Source: Cupriavidus pauculus (GTDB lineage: Bacteria > Pseudomonadota > Gammaproteobacteria > Burkholderiales > Burkholderiaceae). From it: a DNA stretch of 64,000 bases. Location of the stretch: NCBI RefSeq assembly GCF_003854935.1, contig NZ_CP033969.1:1302001-1366000 (forward strand). Direction: 5' to 3'. This document shows, piece after piece, positions 10,710-22,394 of the stretch. The notes under the pieces are model-generated. The model made no database searches and was not told where the DNA came from. It saw only the letters and a program-made list of their open reading frames with translations. The translations under genes and the position numbers were made by a program. Position 1 is the first letter of the stretch, and each line of letters begins with the position of its first letter.

Positions 10710-11938
10710 GCAAGGAATACAAGGACCTTCTGGTCGGTCTCGACATCGGCACCTCGAAGGTGGCGGCCGTGGTGGCGGAACTGCGCCCCGACGGCAGCTA
10801 CGAGGTCATCGGGATGGGCCAGTCAGAGTCCAAGGGTTTGAAGAAGGGGGTCGTGGTCAACATCGAGGCCACCGTGCAGTCCATCCAGCGCGCGCTGGAG
10901 GAGGCCGAGCTGATGGCCGACTGCAAGATCGCCGAGGTGTTCACGGGCATCGCCGGCAGCCATATCCGCAGCTTCAACTCCAGCGGCATGGTGGCGATCA
11001 AGGACAAGGAGGTCACGCAGACGGACGTGGCCCGCGTGATCGAGACGGCCAAGGCGGTCAACATCCCGACCGACCAGCAGATCCTGCACATCCTGACGCA
11101 GGAATTCATCATCGACGGCCAGGAAGACGTGCGCGAGCCCATCGGCATGAGCGGCATCCGGCTGGAGGTGAAGGTGCACATCGTGACCGGCGCGGTCAGC
11201 GCGGCGCAGAACATCGTCAAGTGCGTGCGCCGCTGCGGGCTGGAGGTGCACGACCTGATCCTGCAGCCGCTGGCGTCGAGCCTGGCCGTGCTGACCGAGG
11301 ACGAGAAGGAACTGGGCGTGGTGCTGGTGGACATTGGCGGCGGCACCACCGACATCGCCATCTTCAGCGAAGGCGCGATCCGCCACACGGCCGTGATCCC
11401 CATCGCCGGCGACCAGATCACCAACGACATTGCCATGGCGCTGCGCACCCCGACGCCCGACGCCGAGGACATCAAGATGCAGTACGGCATTGCCAAGCAG
11501 GCGATTGCCGACCCGGAAGACATGATCGAGGTGCCCGGCGTGGGCGACCGCGGCACGCGCACGCTGAGCCGCCAGGCGCTGGCCGCCGTGATCGAGCCGC
11601 GCATCGAGGAGCTGTACTCGCTGGTGCACCAGGTGGTGCGCGAATCCGGCTACGAGGAGCTGCTGTCGTCGGGCGTGGTGATCACGGGCGGCACGGCGAT
11701 GATGCCGGGCATGGTCGAGCTGGGCGAGGACATCTTCCTGAAGCCGGTGCGCGTGGGCGTGCCCGAGTATCGCGGCAACCTGCACGAGGTGGTGAAGAGC
11801 CCGCGCTATTCCACCGTGATGGGCCTGCTGCAGGAAGGCTGCGTGCAGCGGATGCGCGGCCGCAAGGTGGCGGTGCAGAGCGGACAGGTCAAGCAGGTGT
11901 GGACACGCATGAAGGAATGGTTTGTTGGCAACTTCTGA
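10706..11938 (+). CDS. ftsA: FtsA, actin-like Z-ring membrane anchor
   Basis: FtsA is an actin-fold ATPase that tethers FtsZ to the membrane and recruits later divisome proteins. The 410-residue protein has the phosphate-binding GLDIGTSKV near the N-terminus, the SHIRSFNSSG region, the second phosphate loop VDIGGGTTDIA and the adenosine motif ITGGTAMMPG. The C-terminus WTRMKEWFVGNF forms the expected amphipathic membrane-targeting helix. It overlaps ftsQ by four bases and precedes ftsZ by about 200 bases. Confidence 0.97.
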   Translation: MSKEYKDLLVGLDIGTSKVAAVVAELRPDGSYEVIGMGQSESKGLKKGVVVNIEATVQSIQRALEEAELMADCKIAEVFTGIAGSHIRSFNSSGMVAIKDKEVTQTDVARVIETAKAVNIPTDQQILHILTQEFIIDGQEDVREPIGMSGIRLEVKVHIVTGAVSAAQNIVKCVRRCGLEVHDLILQPLASSLAVLTEDEKELGVVLVDIGGGTTDIAIFSEGAIRHTAVIPIAGDQITNDIAMALRTPTPDAEDIKMQYGIAKQAIADPEDMIEVPGVGDRGTRTLSRQALAAVIEPRIEELYSLVHQVVRESGYEELLSSGVVITGGTAMMPGMVELGEDIFLKPVRVGVPEYRGNLHEVVKSPRYSTVMGLLQEGCVQRMRGRKVAVQSGQVKQVWTRMKEWFVGNF

Positions 11939-12135
11939 GCCGCAAGCGTGTCAGGAAATTCTTAAGTGCAACGCGCCTGTTGCAGTCAGCGGATCGGCGC
12001 GTGGCACGTTGAGCAGGATCAGGCAGTTTTTCAGCAGTATTGGCGAGTAGTTCTTTGATGGTTTCTTGTTCAGGAACCAAGGGTTGCGGCGGGGAGGCCG
12101 CAGCGTTTGGGGACTGATTTTTCTCGGAGGCAGTG

Positions 12136-13326
12136 ATGGACTTTGACATGATCGAAACGGAGATTCAGGACGGCACCATCATCAAGGTGGTGGGCGTGGG
12201 CGGCGCGGGCGGCAATGCCGTGCAGCACATGATCAGCCGTGGTGTGCAGGGCGTGGAATTCATTTGCATGAATACCGATGCCCAGGCGCTCAAGCGTTCC
12301 ACGGCGTCGCGCGTCCTGCAGCTCGGCAACACCGGCCTGGGCGCCGGTGCCAAGCCCGAAGTGGGCCGCAACTGCGCCGAATCGGCGCGGGAGCAGATTG
12401 CCGACGCGCTGCGCGGCGCCCACATGGTCTTCATCACTGCCGGCATGGGCGGCGGTACCGGTACCGGTGCCGCGCCGATCGTGGCGCAGGTGGCCAAGGA
12501 AATGGGCATCCTGACCGTGGGCGTGGTCAGCAAGCCGTTCGACTTCGAAGGCGCACGCCGCGCCAAGGTGGCCGAACATGGCTCGGGCGAACTGGAAGCG
12601 TCGGTGGACTCGCTGATCGTTGTGCTCAACGAGAAGCTGTTCGAGGTGATGGGCGACGACGCCGAGATGGACAAGTGCTTCCAGTGCGCCGACGACGTGC
12701 TGCACAACGCCGTGGCCGGCATCGCCGAGATCATCAATGTCGACGGTCTGGTGAACGTCGACTTCGAGGACGTGAAGACGGTGATGGGCGAGCAGGGCAA
12801 GGCCATGATGGGCACGGCGACCGTGTCCGGCGTGGACCGCGCCCGCCTGGCCGCCGAGCAGGCCGTGGCGAGCCCGCTGCTGGAAGGCGTGGACCTGTCC
12901 GGCGCGCGCGGCGTGCTGGTCAACATCACGGCCAGCCGCTCGCTGAAGCTGTCGGAAACCAAGGAAGTCATGAACACGATCCGCAGCTACGCCGCGGAAG
13001 ACGCGACCGTGATCTTCGGTACGGTGTACGACGACTCGATGGGCGACGCGCTGCGCGTGACCGTGGTGGCGACGGGCCTGGGCCGTTCGGCCAAGAAGCA
13101 GCAGCCGATGACGCTGCTGAAGACCGGCACGGACAACATCCCGGTGCAGATGATGGCCGGCCTGACCGCCGCGCCGGCACATGCCTCGCCCGACTACAGC
13201 AACCTGGACACCCCGGCGGTGTGGCGCAGCTCGCGTGAGTCGGCATCGGCCCACGTCGCGGCGCTGCAGGAAAAGGGCGTGGACACGTACGACATCCCGG
13301 CCTTCCTGCGCAAGCAGGCAGACTGA
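12136..13326 (+). CDS. ftsZ: FtsZ, tubulin-like cell division GTPase
   Basis: FtsZ polymerises into the cytokinetic Z-ring. I place the start at ATG 12136, six bases after the first G of a GGAGG site (12126-12130); a GTG directly before it (12133) is in frame but is spaced less well. The 396-residue product has the tubulin GTP signature GGGTGTG at residues 105-111, the T7 loop region NVDFEDVKTVM, a linker, and the conserved C-terminal peptide YDIPAFLRKQAD that binds FtsA. The 197-bp gap after ftsA probably holds an additional ftsZ promoter, though no clear hexamers stand out. Confidence 0.96.
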   Translation: MDFDMIETEIQDGTIIKVVGVGGAGGNAVQHMISRGVQGVEFICMNTDAQALKRSTASRVLQLGNTGLGAGAKPEVGRNCAESAREQIADALRGAHMVFITAGMGGGTGTGAAPIVAQVAKEMGILTVGVVSKPFDFEGARRAKVAEHGSGELEASVDSLIVVLNEKLFEVMGDDAEMDKCFQCADDVLHNAVAGIAEIINVDGLVNVDFEDVKTVMGEQGKAMMGTATVSGVDRARLAAEQAVASPLLEGVDLSGARGVLVNITASRSLKLSETKEVMNTIRSYAAEDATVIFGTVYDDSMGDALRVTVVATGLGRSAKKQQPMTLLKTGTDNIPVQMMAGLTAAPAHASPDYSNLDTPAVWRSSRESASAHVAALQEKGVDTYDIPAFLRKQAD

Positions 13327-13575
13327 GTTGGGCTCCGGCGGGGCGGCGGCTGCGGCCGTGCGCCTGGCAGGTTGTCCGAAGTCCGTCACGCATCGCCTGG
13401 GCGCTCCCTATCCGCCCGGCGATTGCCTGGACTGACGTCGCCCGTCAGCGCGCACGGCGAATAGCTGCCGCGCCATGCCGCATGTCGTCCGTCGCATCCC
13501 GTTGCCGGGCAGGCAGGCCATCGGCCGCCTCCCCGGACTGGTTTCCCGCCCTCCCGGCGGCGGGATGTCTCCGCC

Positions 13576-13606
13576 CGCGCGGCGCGTTCCCGTAACGCGC
13601 CGCGCG
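13576..13606. repeat. Perfect 13-bp GC-rich hairpin downstream of ftsZ
   Basis: The arms 13576-13588 and 13594-13606 are exact reverse complements (CGCGCGGCGCGTT and its complement) around a 5-nt loop CCCGT. It lies about 250 bases after the ftsZ stop. There is no clean T-run after it on either strand, so it is either a weak terminator or a 3'-end stabilising or processing structure. Confidence 0.6.
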
Positions 13607-13690
13607 GCGTTTCGACCGTACAAGGTATGCCCGCTGCACACGCATGGCCGCACGGCCTGTCGCGACCCCATTCCGCGACGGCATTCGGTC

Positions 13691-13696
13691 TATGAT
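13691..13696 (+). promoter_or_regulatory. Possible -10 element for the peroxiredoxin gene
   Basis: TATGAT lies 35 bases before the start codon at 13732. The best -35 at correct spacing (CCATTC at 13668-13673) is poor, so this is a candidate only. Confidence 0.3.
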
Positions 13697-13731
13697 GCAG
13701 GCAGGTTTCTCCCCCCTGAAGGACAATTCCC

Positions 13732-14238
13732 ATGATCGCCGTTGGCCAGCGCGTCCCCGACGCCACGTTGTACGAGTTCTTCGAGACCGAGACCGGCGGC
13801 TGCGCGCTCGGTCCTAATGCGTTTCCGGTGGCCGAACTGGTCAAGGGCAAGAAGATCGTGGTGTTCGGGCTGCCCGGCGCGTTCACGCCGACCTGCTCGG
13901 CCAAGCATGTGCCCGGTTTCGTCCAGTTGAACGATGACCTGCGCGCCGCCGGCGTGGACGAAGTGTGGTGCCACTCGGTCAACGACGCATTCGTGATGGG
14001 CGCTTGGGGCCGCGAGCAGAATGCCGGCGGCAAGGTCCGCATGATGGCCGATGGCGCCGGCGAATGGGCGCGCGCGCTGGGCCTGGACCAGGACCTGAGC
14101 CAGCGCGGTCTGGGTGTGCGCGCCAAGCGCTACGCGATGGTGATCGACGACGGCGTGGTGACGCACCTGTCGGTCGAGGCGCCCGGCGAGTTCAAGGTCA
14201 GCAGCGCCGAAGCCGTGCTCCAGGCGTTGCGTGGCTGA
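13732..14238 (+). CDS. Peroxiredoxin, Prx5/AhpC-TSA family
   Basis: This is a thiol peroxidase reducing hydrogen peroxide and organic hydroperoxides in the cytoplasm. The 168-residue protein has the Prx5 active-site motif PGAFTPTCSAKHVPGF, with the peroxidatic cysteine at residue 55. No fused glutaredoxin domain is present, so reduction must come from a separate thiol partner. A GAAGGA ribosome site precedes ATG 13732. It stands alone between ftsZ and lpxC, a position I recall from related genomes. Confidence 0.92.
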   Translation: MIAVGQRVPDATLYEFFETETGGCALGPNAFPVAELVKGKKIVVFGLPGAFTPTCSAKHVPGFVQLNDDLRAAGVDEVWCHSVNDAFVMGAWGREQNAGGKVRMMADGAGEWARALGLDQDLSQRGLGVRAKRYAMVIDDGVVTHLSVEAPGEFKVSSAEAVLQALRG

Positions 14239-14348
14239 CACGAACCGTGTCAGGAAAAGTGATTTATTAGGCTTTTCATTAACAATGCATAACACCCGGA
14301 CACAAAGTGGTGCAGCGCAATACACTGACTGGTGGTAGCATCGCGTTA

Positions 14349-14378
14349 TTGGAAATTTTGCCTAATAGCTTTTAATAA
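14349..14378 (+). promoter_or_regulatory. Candidate lpxC promoter
   Basis: An AT-rich stretch unlike the GC-rich surroundings contains TTGGAA (14349-14354) and TAATAA (14373-14378) 18 bases apart, ending 15 bases before the lpxC start. The composition and spacing suggest a sigma70-type promoter serving lpxC alone. Confidence 0.5.
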
Positions 14379-14392
14379 TAGTTGAGGCCGTC

Positions 14393-15310
14393 ATGCTCAA
14401 ACAGCGCACTATCAAATCCGTGGTGAAGACGGTCGGCATCGGTTTGCACTCGGGTCGCAAGGTGACGCTGTCGCTGAGGCCGGCCCCCGCCGATGCCGGC
14501 ATCGTGTTCACGCGCGTCGACCTGCCCGAGCCGGTGGAGATTCCGGTGGCCGCCGGCGCCATTGGCGACACGCGACTCGCCTCGGTCCTGCAGAAGAACG
14601 GCGCGCGCGTGTCGACGGTCGAGCATCTGATGTCGGCCTGCGCCGGCCTGGGCATCGACAATCTCTATGTGGACGTCGACGCCGAGGAAATCCCGATCAT
14701 GGATGGCAGCGCGGCATCGTTCGTGTTCCTGCTGCAGTCGGCCGGGATCGAGGAACAGCCGGCCGCCAAGCGGTTCATCCGCGTCAAGAAAGCCGTGGAG
14801 GTGCGCGAGGGCGACAAGCTGGCGCGGCTGGAGCCGTTCTTCGGCTTCAAGCTGGCGTTCACCATCGATTTCCGGCATCCGGCCGTCGACAAGACCGGCC
14901 AGACGTTCTCGATCGACTTTGCCGATACCAGCTACGTCCGCGAGATTGCCCGTGCCCGCACGTTCGGCTTTGCCCACGAGGTGGAGGCGCTGCGCGAGAT
15001 GGGCCTGGCCCGCGGCGGCAGCCTGGACAACGCGATCGTGCTCGACGAGCACCGCATGCTGAACAACGAGGAACTGCGCTACGGCGACGAGTTCGTGCGC
15101 CACAAGATCCTCGACGCGATCGGTGACCTGTACGTGGTTGGCCATCCGCTGATTGGCGCGTACATCGCCAACAAGTCGGGCCACGGCCTGAACAACCAGC
15201 TCCTGCGCGCGCTGCTGGCCGACCAGGAAGCCTACGAGATCGTGACCTTCGACAAGGTCGAGGAAGCGCCAGTGGCCTTCCTGCCGCAGGCCCAGCCGGC
15301 CTTCGCCTGA
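14393..15310 (+). CDS. lpxC: LpxC, UDP-3-O-acyl-GlcNAc deacetylase
   Basis: LpxC is the zinc-dependent deacetylase that commits UDP-acyl-GlcNAc to lipid A synthesis. The 305-residue protein has zinc and catalytic motifs in the expected places: VEHLMSA with His78, and [10 protein letters not shown] with His237 and Asp241. It starts at ATG 14393 after a GAGG site five bases upstream. A strong intrinsic terminator follows, so the gene appears to be a single transcription unit. Confidence 0.97.
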   Translation: MLKQRTIKSVVKTVGIGLHSGRKVTLSLRPAPADAGIVFTRVDLPEPVEIPVAAGAIGDTRLASVLQKNGARVSTVEHLMSACAGLGIDNLYVDVDAEEIPIMDGSAASFVFLLQSAGIEEQPAAKRFIRVKKAVEVREGDKLARLEPFFGFKLAFTIDFRHPAVDKTGQTFSIDFADTSYVREIARARTFGFAHEVEALREMGLARGGSLDNAIVLDEHRMLNNEELRYGDEFVRHKILDAIGDLYVVGHPLIGAYIANKSGHGLNNQLLRALLADQEAYEIVTFDKVEEAPVAFLPQAQPAFA

Positions 15311-15336
15311 TCTGCCCCTGGCGACTGCGCCAGATC

Positions 15337-15367
15337 AAAACCCCCGTTCGCAAGAGCGGGGGTTTTT
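15337..15367. terminator. Bidirectional intrinsic terminator after lpxC
   Basis: Arms 15337-15349 and 15354-15366 form a 13-bp stem (core CCCCCG/CGGGGG, one G-T wobble) closed by a GCAA tetraloop, with A-runs on the left and T-runs on the right. It lies between the convergent lpxC and the minus-strand membrane protein gene and can serve both. Confidence 0.9.
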
Positions 15368-15381
15368 GTTTGGGGCATGCG

Positions 15382-16086
15382 TTACGCGGCCACGGGCACC
15401 GGCGGCTTGGGGCCGGCCACGGCCAGTACGATCCCCAGGGCGACGCCGAGCAGCGCGGCAAACAGGATCTGGGAGTCGGGCGGCAGCAGGAACGTCAGGG
15501 TGTGGGCCGGAATCCAGAACAGCGGGATGGTCTTCTTGATGACGAAGCCCCACTGGGTCTGCCAGTCGAGCGCCTTGAGGTGGTCCGCAACGGCGATCGG
15601 CCGGCACAGCGCCCGCAGGCCGCCCCGATGGCGGGCGATATGCATGTCGGTGACCTTGTGCGCGGTCATCATCACCGGCGAGAACGTCAGGTTCATCAGC
15701 GTGCTGATGACCAGCGCGCCGGCCAGTTTCAGCGCCGTGAACTCGCCGGCCATGGCCGCGACCACGCCGTCCAGGCCCAGGTACTCCGCAAAGTAGGGCG
15801 CGCCGACGGCGAAGACCTTGAACGCCATGCTGATGAACAGGCCAAGAATCCCCCAGACGACGATCCTGGGCACGATGCCGAAGTGCCGCCCCGGATAGTG
15901 GCCGGTCCGTATGCGCTGCCCGATGACCTCGCCCAGCGTCGCCAGGAAGCCGAACTTGAAGAACGCCATCACCATGCCGTGCTCCGCATTGACGGTCTTG
16001 TAGGCCGCCAGCCAGTCGGGGAACACCGCGAACGGCACCAGCACCAGGCAGAGCAGCGCGGCCAGCGCAAGGTCCTGAAGTTTCAT
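15382..16086 (-). CDS. Multi-pass membrane protein, possibly Mpv17-like
   Basis: The 234-residue product has a signal-anchor-like N-terminus and about five hydrophobic segments. I do not recognise it with certainty. The order of a GEVIGQRI segment, a tryptophan-containing middle span, the NLTFSPVMM helix and a late WIPAHTLTFLLP span is reminiscent of the Mpv17/PMP22 family, but this is memory-based and weak. It starts 13 bases after the amidohydrolase stop on the same strand, so the two are probably co-transcribed; the operon ends at the shared terminator. No function is claimed. Confidence 0.7.
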   Translation of the reverse strand: MKLQDLALAALLCLVLVPFAVFPDWLAAYKTVNAEHGMVMAFFKFGFLATLGEVIGQRIRTGHYPGRHFGIVPRIVVWGILGLFISMAFKVFAVGAPYFAEYLGLDGVVAAMAGEFTALKLAGALVISTLMNLTFSPVMMTAHKVTDMHIARHRGGLRALCRPIAVADHLKALDWQTQWGFVIKKTIPLFWIPAHTLTFLLPPDSQILFAALLGVALGIVLAVAGPKPPVPVAA

Positions 16087-16099
16087 CGCCGGGCGCCGG

Positions 16100-17272
16100 T
16101 CACTTCAGGTAGCGCTCGGTGAGCGCGCACCAGTAGGCGGCGGCTGGCACCAGGCACTTGTCGTTGAAGTCGTAGCCGGGGTTGTGGACCATGCAGTAGC
16201 CGGGCTGGTCGCCGCTGCCGATGATCATGTAGCTGCCGTTGGGGTGGGCTTCCAGCATGAAGGCGAAGTCCTCGCTGCCGGGCAGTTGCGGGGCGTCGGT
16301 GTGCACCTTGTCGGCGCCGAACAACTCGCGCGCCACCTGGGCCGCGAACTCGGTGGCCTCGCCGCCGTTGACCAGTACCGGGCTGCCGTTGACGTGCGTG
16401 ACCTCGGCGGTGGCGCCGAAGCTCTGCGCCTGCAGTTGCGCGACTTCGCCAATCCGCTTGAGCAGCAGCGTCCGGACGTCGGGGTGGAGCGAGCGGACAC
16501 TGAGTTTCATCAGCGCCTTGCTGTTGATGATGTTGGGCGCCTCGCCCGACTGGATGCTGCCGATGGTGATTACCGCCGCCTCGAACGGCGATACATTGCG
16601 CGAAACAATGCTCTGCAGCGCCGTGCCGATATGGCACGCGACCAGCGTGGCATCGATTGCCTTCTCGGGGATCGCGCCGTGGCCGCCGACGCCCTGGATT
16701 TCGATGTGCAGCGTGTCCGACGACGCCATGAACGCGCCCGGCCGGAAGTAGAACTCGCACTCCTTGAAGCCGGGCATGTTGTGCATGGCGAAGATCGCAT
16801 CGCACGGGAAGCGCTCGAACAGGCCGTCGTTGACCATGACCTTGCCGCCGTACAGCAATTCCTCGGCCGGCTGGAAGATCAAGTTCAGCGTGCCGTCGAA
16901 ATTGCGCGTCCTGGCCAGGTACTCGGCGGCGCAGAGCAGGATGGCGGTGTGGCCGTCGTGGCCGCAGCCGTGGAATTTGCCGGGCACCGTGCTGCTCCAC
17001 GCCTTGTGGCTGGCCTCCATGATCGGCAGCGCGTCCATGTCGGCGCGGATGCCCAGCCGCTTGCCGCCGCTGCCGACCTTCAGGGTGCCCACCACCCCGG
17101 TCTTGGCCAGGCCGCGATGCACGTCGTAGCCCCAGCCTTCGAGCAGCCGGGCCACCAGGTCGCTGGTGCGGGTTTCCTCGAACCCGATTTCCGGGTGCTG
17201 GTGGATCTCGTGCCGGATCTGGACGAACTTGTCCTCGGTCTCGGCGATGGCATTCAGCATGCGTTGGTACAT
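16100..17272 (-). CDS. M20D-family amidohydrolase (HipO/AbgB-like)
   Basis: This is a metal-dependent amidohydrolase of the M20 family, which releases acyl or amino acid groups from N-acyl amino acids such as hippurate. The start is ATG at 17272 with an AAAGGAGAAG ribosome site; an upstream in-frame start would add 17 residues without a site. The 390-residue product shows HEIHQHPEIGFEE, RADMDALPI, the metal-binding HGCGHDGHT (from residue 101), HNMPG and the dimerisation domain. The substrate cannot be read from sequence. Confidence 0.9.
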   Translation of the reverse strand: MYQRMLNAIAETEDKFVQIRHEIHQHPEIGFEETRTSDLVARLLEGWGYDVHRGLAKTGVVGTLKVGSGGKRLGIRADMDALPIMEASHKAWSSTVPGKFHGCGHDGHTAILLCAAEYLARTRNFDGTLNLIFQPAEELLYGGKVMVNDGLFERFPCDAIFAMHNMPGFKECEFYFRPGAFMASSDTLHIEIQGVGGHGAIPEKAIDATLVACHIGTALQSIVSRNVSPFEAAVITIGSIQSGEAPNIINSKALMKLSVRSLHPDVRTLLLKRIGEVAQLQAQSFGATAEVTHVNGSPVLVNGGEATEFAAQVARELFGADKVHTDAPQLPGSEDFAFMLEAHPNGSYMIIGSGDQPGYCMVHNPGYDFNDKCLVPAAAYWCALTERYLK

Positions 17273-17413
17273 GGCGCTTCTCCTTTGATCGGTGCAAAGG
17301 GCCGTGAGCACGACCGAATCCATTCTATGGGCCGGGAAGACGCATCAAATTGCCCGGCGTCATGGTTTGGCCGACGACGGGCGAGAGGGAAGGATCAGCG
17401 GGGGGAGGCGGGT

Positions 17414-17917
17414 TCAGCGGTGGCGCGCCAGCAACGCGCGGACGGCGTCTTTCAGCGGCGAGTCGTCGAGGTCGCGCGCGAGCGCGTCCATGCTTTGCAG
17501 GCCGGCCGGCGGCAGATTCTGCGTGCGCGGCTTGCGCTCGACCGGCCCGGTGTCCCAGTCCGCGCGGCCCACCTCGGGCTGCACGCGCACCCGGATCGCC
17601 GTCACCTGCGAGCCGCGTTGCTGCAGCCGGGCGAGCAGGGTGGGCACCACCTGCCGGACCCGCGCGGCGGCCGCACCGTGGGCTGCCAGCAACAGCAGCG
17701 TCTGCTCGGCCTGCGGCCCGCGGTTGTCGGTCTTGACGCCGGCCACCGCGATGCCGCCGCGCAAGGCGGGCGGCAGCAGCGCAAAGACTTCCGCTTCCAG
17801 CGACGCCAGCTCCCGCGCCGTCCGCATCAGGGACGATACGGGCCCGGACTTGGCCAGCCAGTCGTTCAGCGGCTTGGCATTGGGCGTCTGGAGGGCGTGG
17901 TGGGTGAACATGCGCAT
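17414..17917 (-). CDS. DciA-like protein (DUF721 family)
   Basis: The 167-residue product resembles the DUF721/DciA group, which loads the replicative helicase DnaB in bacteria lacking DnaC. Seen here are a basic N-terminal region followed by a compact domain (about residues 20-115) ending in TAIRVRVQPEV, then a polar tail. It is divergent from secA, where DUF721 genes commonly sit in betaproteobacteria. Family placement rests on this position and general resemblance; the tail is not informative. Confidence 0.7.
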   Translation of the reverse strand: MRMFTHHALQTPNAKPLNDWLAKSGPVSSLMRTARELASLEAEVFALLPPALRGGIAVAGVKTDNRGPQAEQTLLLLAAHGAAAARVRQVVPTLLARLQQRGSQVTAIRVRVQPEVGRADWDTGPVERKPRTQNLPPAGLQSMDALARDLDDSPLKDAVRALLARHR

Positions 17918-18238
17918 GCGCGCATTCTATCGCGCAATCCCGGCCGGACACGGGCGGAAATGCGCGGCTGCCCGCCCGGCCGCGTGTGCGTGATGTGCCA
18001 CTGGGAGGGCGCCGTCCCGGCCGGCCGGAACATTGCGGTGGCCGCGCCAGTCCCAACCTGCTGGACGGGTCGCCGACGCGTTCGCGCCCGGCTGTCGGTC
18101 CGTGCAGAATCTGCGCCTGCCACAGGCCCGGTCAGGACTTCGGCACATGATAAACTCGGCGTTTTGCGCCAATCTACCCATTGCCCGCGCGGATCTGGCC
18201 GGACGTACGCCGGACTGCGGGGCAGGTGAAAGCACTCG
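17918..18238. promoter_or_regulatory. Divergent dciA/secA intergenic region
   Basis: These 321 bases must carry promoters for both flanking genes. A TGATAAACT stretch at 18148-18156 is the best -10-like element for secA, but no good -35 pairs with it. No RNA gene or repeat was recognised. There is no SecM-like arrest peptide gene before secA. Confidence 0.45.
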
Positions 18239-21028
<2,790 letters not shown>

Positions 21029-21058
21029 GCCCGCCGCGCGCCCCGCAGTGATAGAGAG

Positions 21059-21094
21059 ACATGCCCGCTTGAGTCCGTGCTCAAGCGGGCATGT
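21059..21094 (+). terminator. Perfect 15-bp hairpin after secA
   Basis: Arms 21059-21073 and 21080-21094 are exact reverse complements around a TCCGTG loop. The T-tract is weak (TGTTCGTC), so termination may be partial and allow read-through into argJ. The right arm covers an alternative in-frame argJ ATG at 21091, which argues against its use as a start. Confidence 0.7.
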
Positions 21095-21129
21095 TCGTCA
21101 GAAGCATCGAAGATTTTGAGGAAACGCAC

Positions 21130-22356
21130 ATGCCCGTGAACTTGCCCCTGCCGCTGGCAGAGAACCTGAAATCCGTCGCTGGTGTCGAGCTCGGCTGGGC
21201 CGAGGGTGGCATCCGCAAGGCCAATCGCAAGGACGTGCTGGTGGTGAAGCTGGCCGAGGGCAGCACGGTTGCGGGCGTGTTCACGCGCAACCGCTTCTGC
21301 GCCGCGCCGGTGCAGGTGTGCCGCGAGCATCTGGCCGCGGGCGCCGGCATCCGCGCGCTGGTGGTCAACACGGGCAACGCCAACGCCGGTACCGGCGAGC
21401 CGGGCCTGGCCGCCGCGCGCGCCACGTGCAACGCCGTGGCCAGCCTGTTCGCGATTGGCGCGAACCAGGTGCTGCCGTTCTCGACCGGCGTGATCCTGGA
21501 ACAACTGCCGCTGGACCGCCTGACCGCCGCGCTGACGCCGGCCATCGCCAACCTGCGCACCGACAACTGGCTGGCTGCCGCCGAGGCGATCATGACCACC
21601 GACACGCAGCCCAAGGCGGCGTCGCGCACGGTCCAGATCGACGGCAAGACCGTGACGATGTCCGGCATCAGCAAGGGCGCCGGCATGATCCGCCCGAACA
21701 TGGCGACGATGCTGGGCTTCATCGCCATGGACGCAGCCGTGCCGCAGCCGGTGCTGCAGCAGCTGGTGACGCACGCGGCCGACCACTCGTTCAACAGCAT
21801 CACCATTGATGGCGATACGTCGACCAATGACTCGTTCGTGCTGATCGCGTCCGGCCAGGCCGGCGTGACCGTGGACCGCACCGACGGCCCGGCCTTCCAG
21901 GCGCTGCGCGACGCCGTGACGTCGCTGGCCCAGGAACTGGCCCAGATGATCGTGCGCGACGGCGAGGGCGCCACCAAGCTGATGACGATCCGCGTGGAAG
22001 GCGGCAAGGACGTGGCCGAGTGCCGCCAGATCGCCTATGCCGTGGCCCATTCGCCGCTGGTCAAGACCGCGTTCTACGCGTCGGACCCCAACCTGGGCCG
22101 TATCCTGGCCGCCGTAGGCTATGCCGGCGTGGATGACCTGGACGTGGGCGGCGTGAACCTCTGGCTCGACGACGTGCTGGTGGCCCGCAACGGCGGCCGC
22201 AACCCCGAGTACCGCGAGGAAGACGGCCAGCGCGTGATGAAGCAGGCCGAGATCACGGTGCGCATCGCGCTGGGCCGCGGTCAGGCCGAGGCCACGGTGT
22301 GGACCTGCGACCTGTCCCACGACTACGTGTCGATCAACGCCGACTACCGTTCCTAA
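21130..22356 (+). CDS. argJ: ArgJ, ornithine/glutamate N-acetyltransferase
   Basis: ArgJ transfers acetyl from N-acetylornithine to glutamate, recycling the acetyl group in arginine synthesis. Many ArgJ proteins also use acetyl-CoA. I chose ATG 21130 with the GAGGAAA site; the upstream ATG 21091 lies inside the secA hairpin. The 408-residue precursor contains [16 protein letters not shown], where the family is cleaved autocatalytically before a threonine (Thr193 here) to make two subunits. [15 protein letters not shown] follows as expected. Confidence 0.96.
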   Translation: MPVNLPLPLAENLKSVAGVELGWAEGGIRKANRKDVLVVKLAEGSTVAGVFTRNRFCAAPVQVCREHLAAGAGIRALVVNTGNANAGTGEPGLAAARATCNAVASLFAIGANQVLPFSTGVILEQLPLDRLTAALTPAIANLRTDNWLAAAEAIMTTDTQPKAASRTVQIDGKTVTMSGISKGAGMIRPNMATMLGFIAMDAAVPQPVLQQLVTHAADHSFNSITIDGDTSTNDSFVLIASGQAGVTVDRTDGPAFQALRDAVTSLAQELAQMIVRDGEGATKLMTIRVEGGKDVAECRQIAYAVAHSPLVKTAFYASDPNLGRILAAVGYAGVDDLDVGGVNLWLDDVLVARNGGRNPEYREEDGQRVMKQAEITVRIALGRGQAEATVWTCDLSHDYVSINADYRS

Positions 22357-22394
22357 GCCGACCCTTTTCGTTTTCGCCCTGGAAGAAGCGCCCC

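Larger units (their letters stand above)
13327..13731. other. Non-coding interval after ftsZ
   Basis: No convincing gene lies in these 405 bases, although GC-rich open frames run through on both strands. The interval holds a 13-bp perfect hairpin (listed separately) and, close to its right end, a TATGAT hexamer that may serve the peroxiredoxin gene. It marks the end of the dcw cluster. Confidence 0.6.

Noticed and set aside
13475-13735. Small plus-strand frame between ftsZ and the peroxiredoxin gene
   Set aside because: It runs through the 13-bp hairpin, is Arg/Pro-rich and lacks a start site; judged non-coding.
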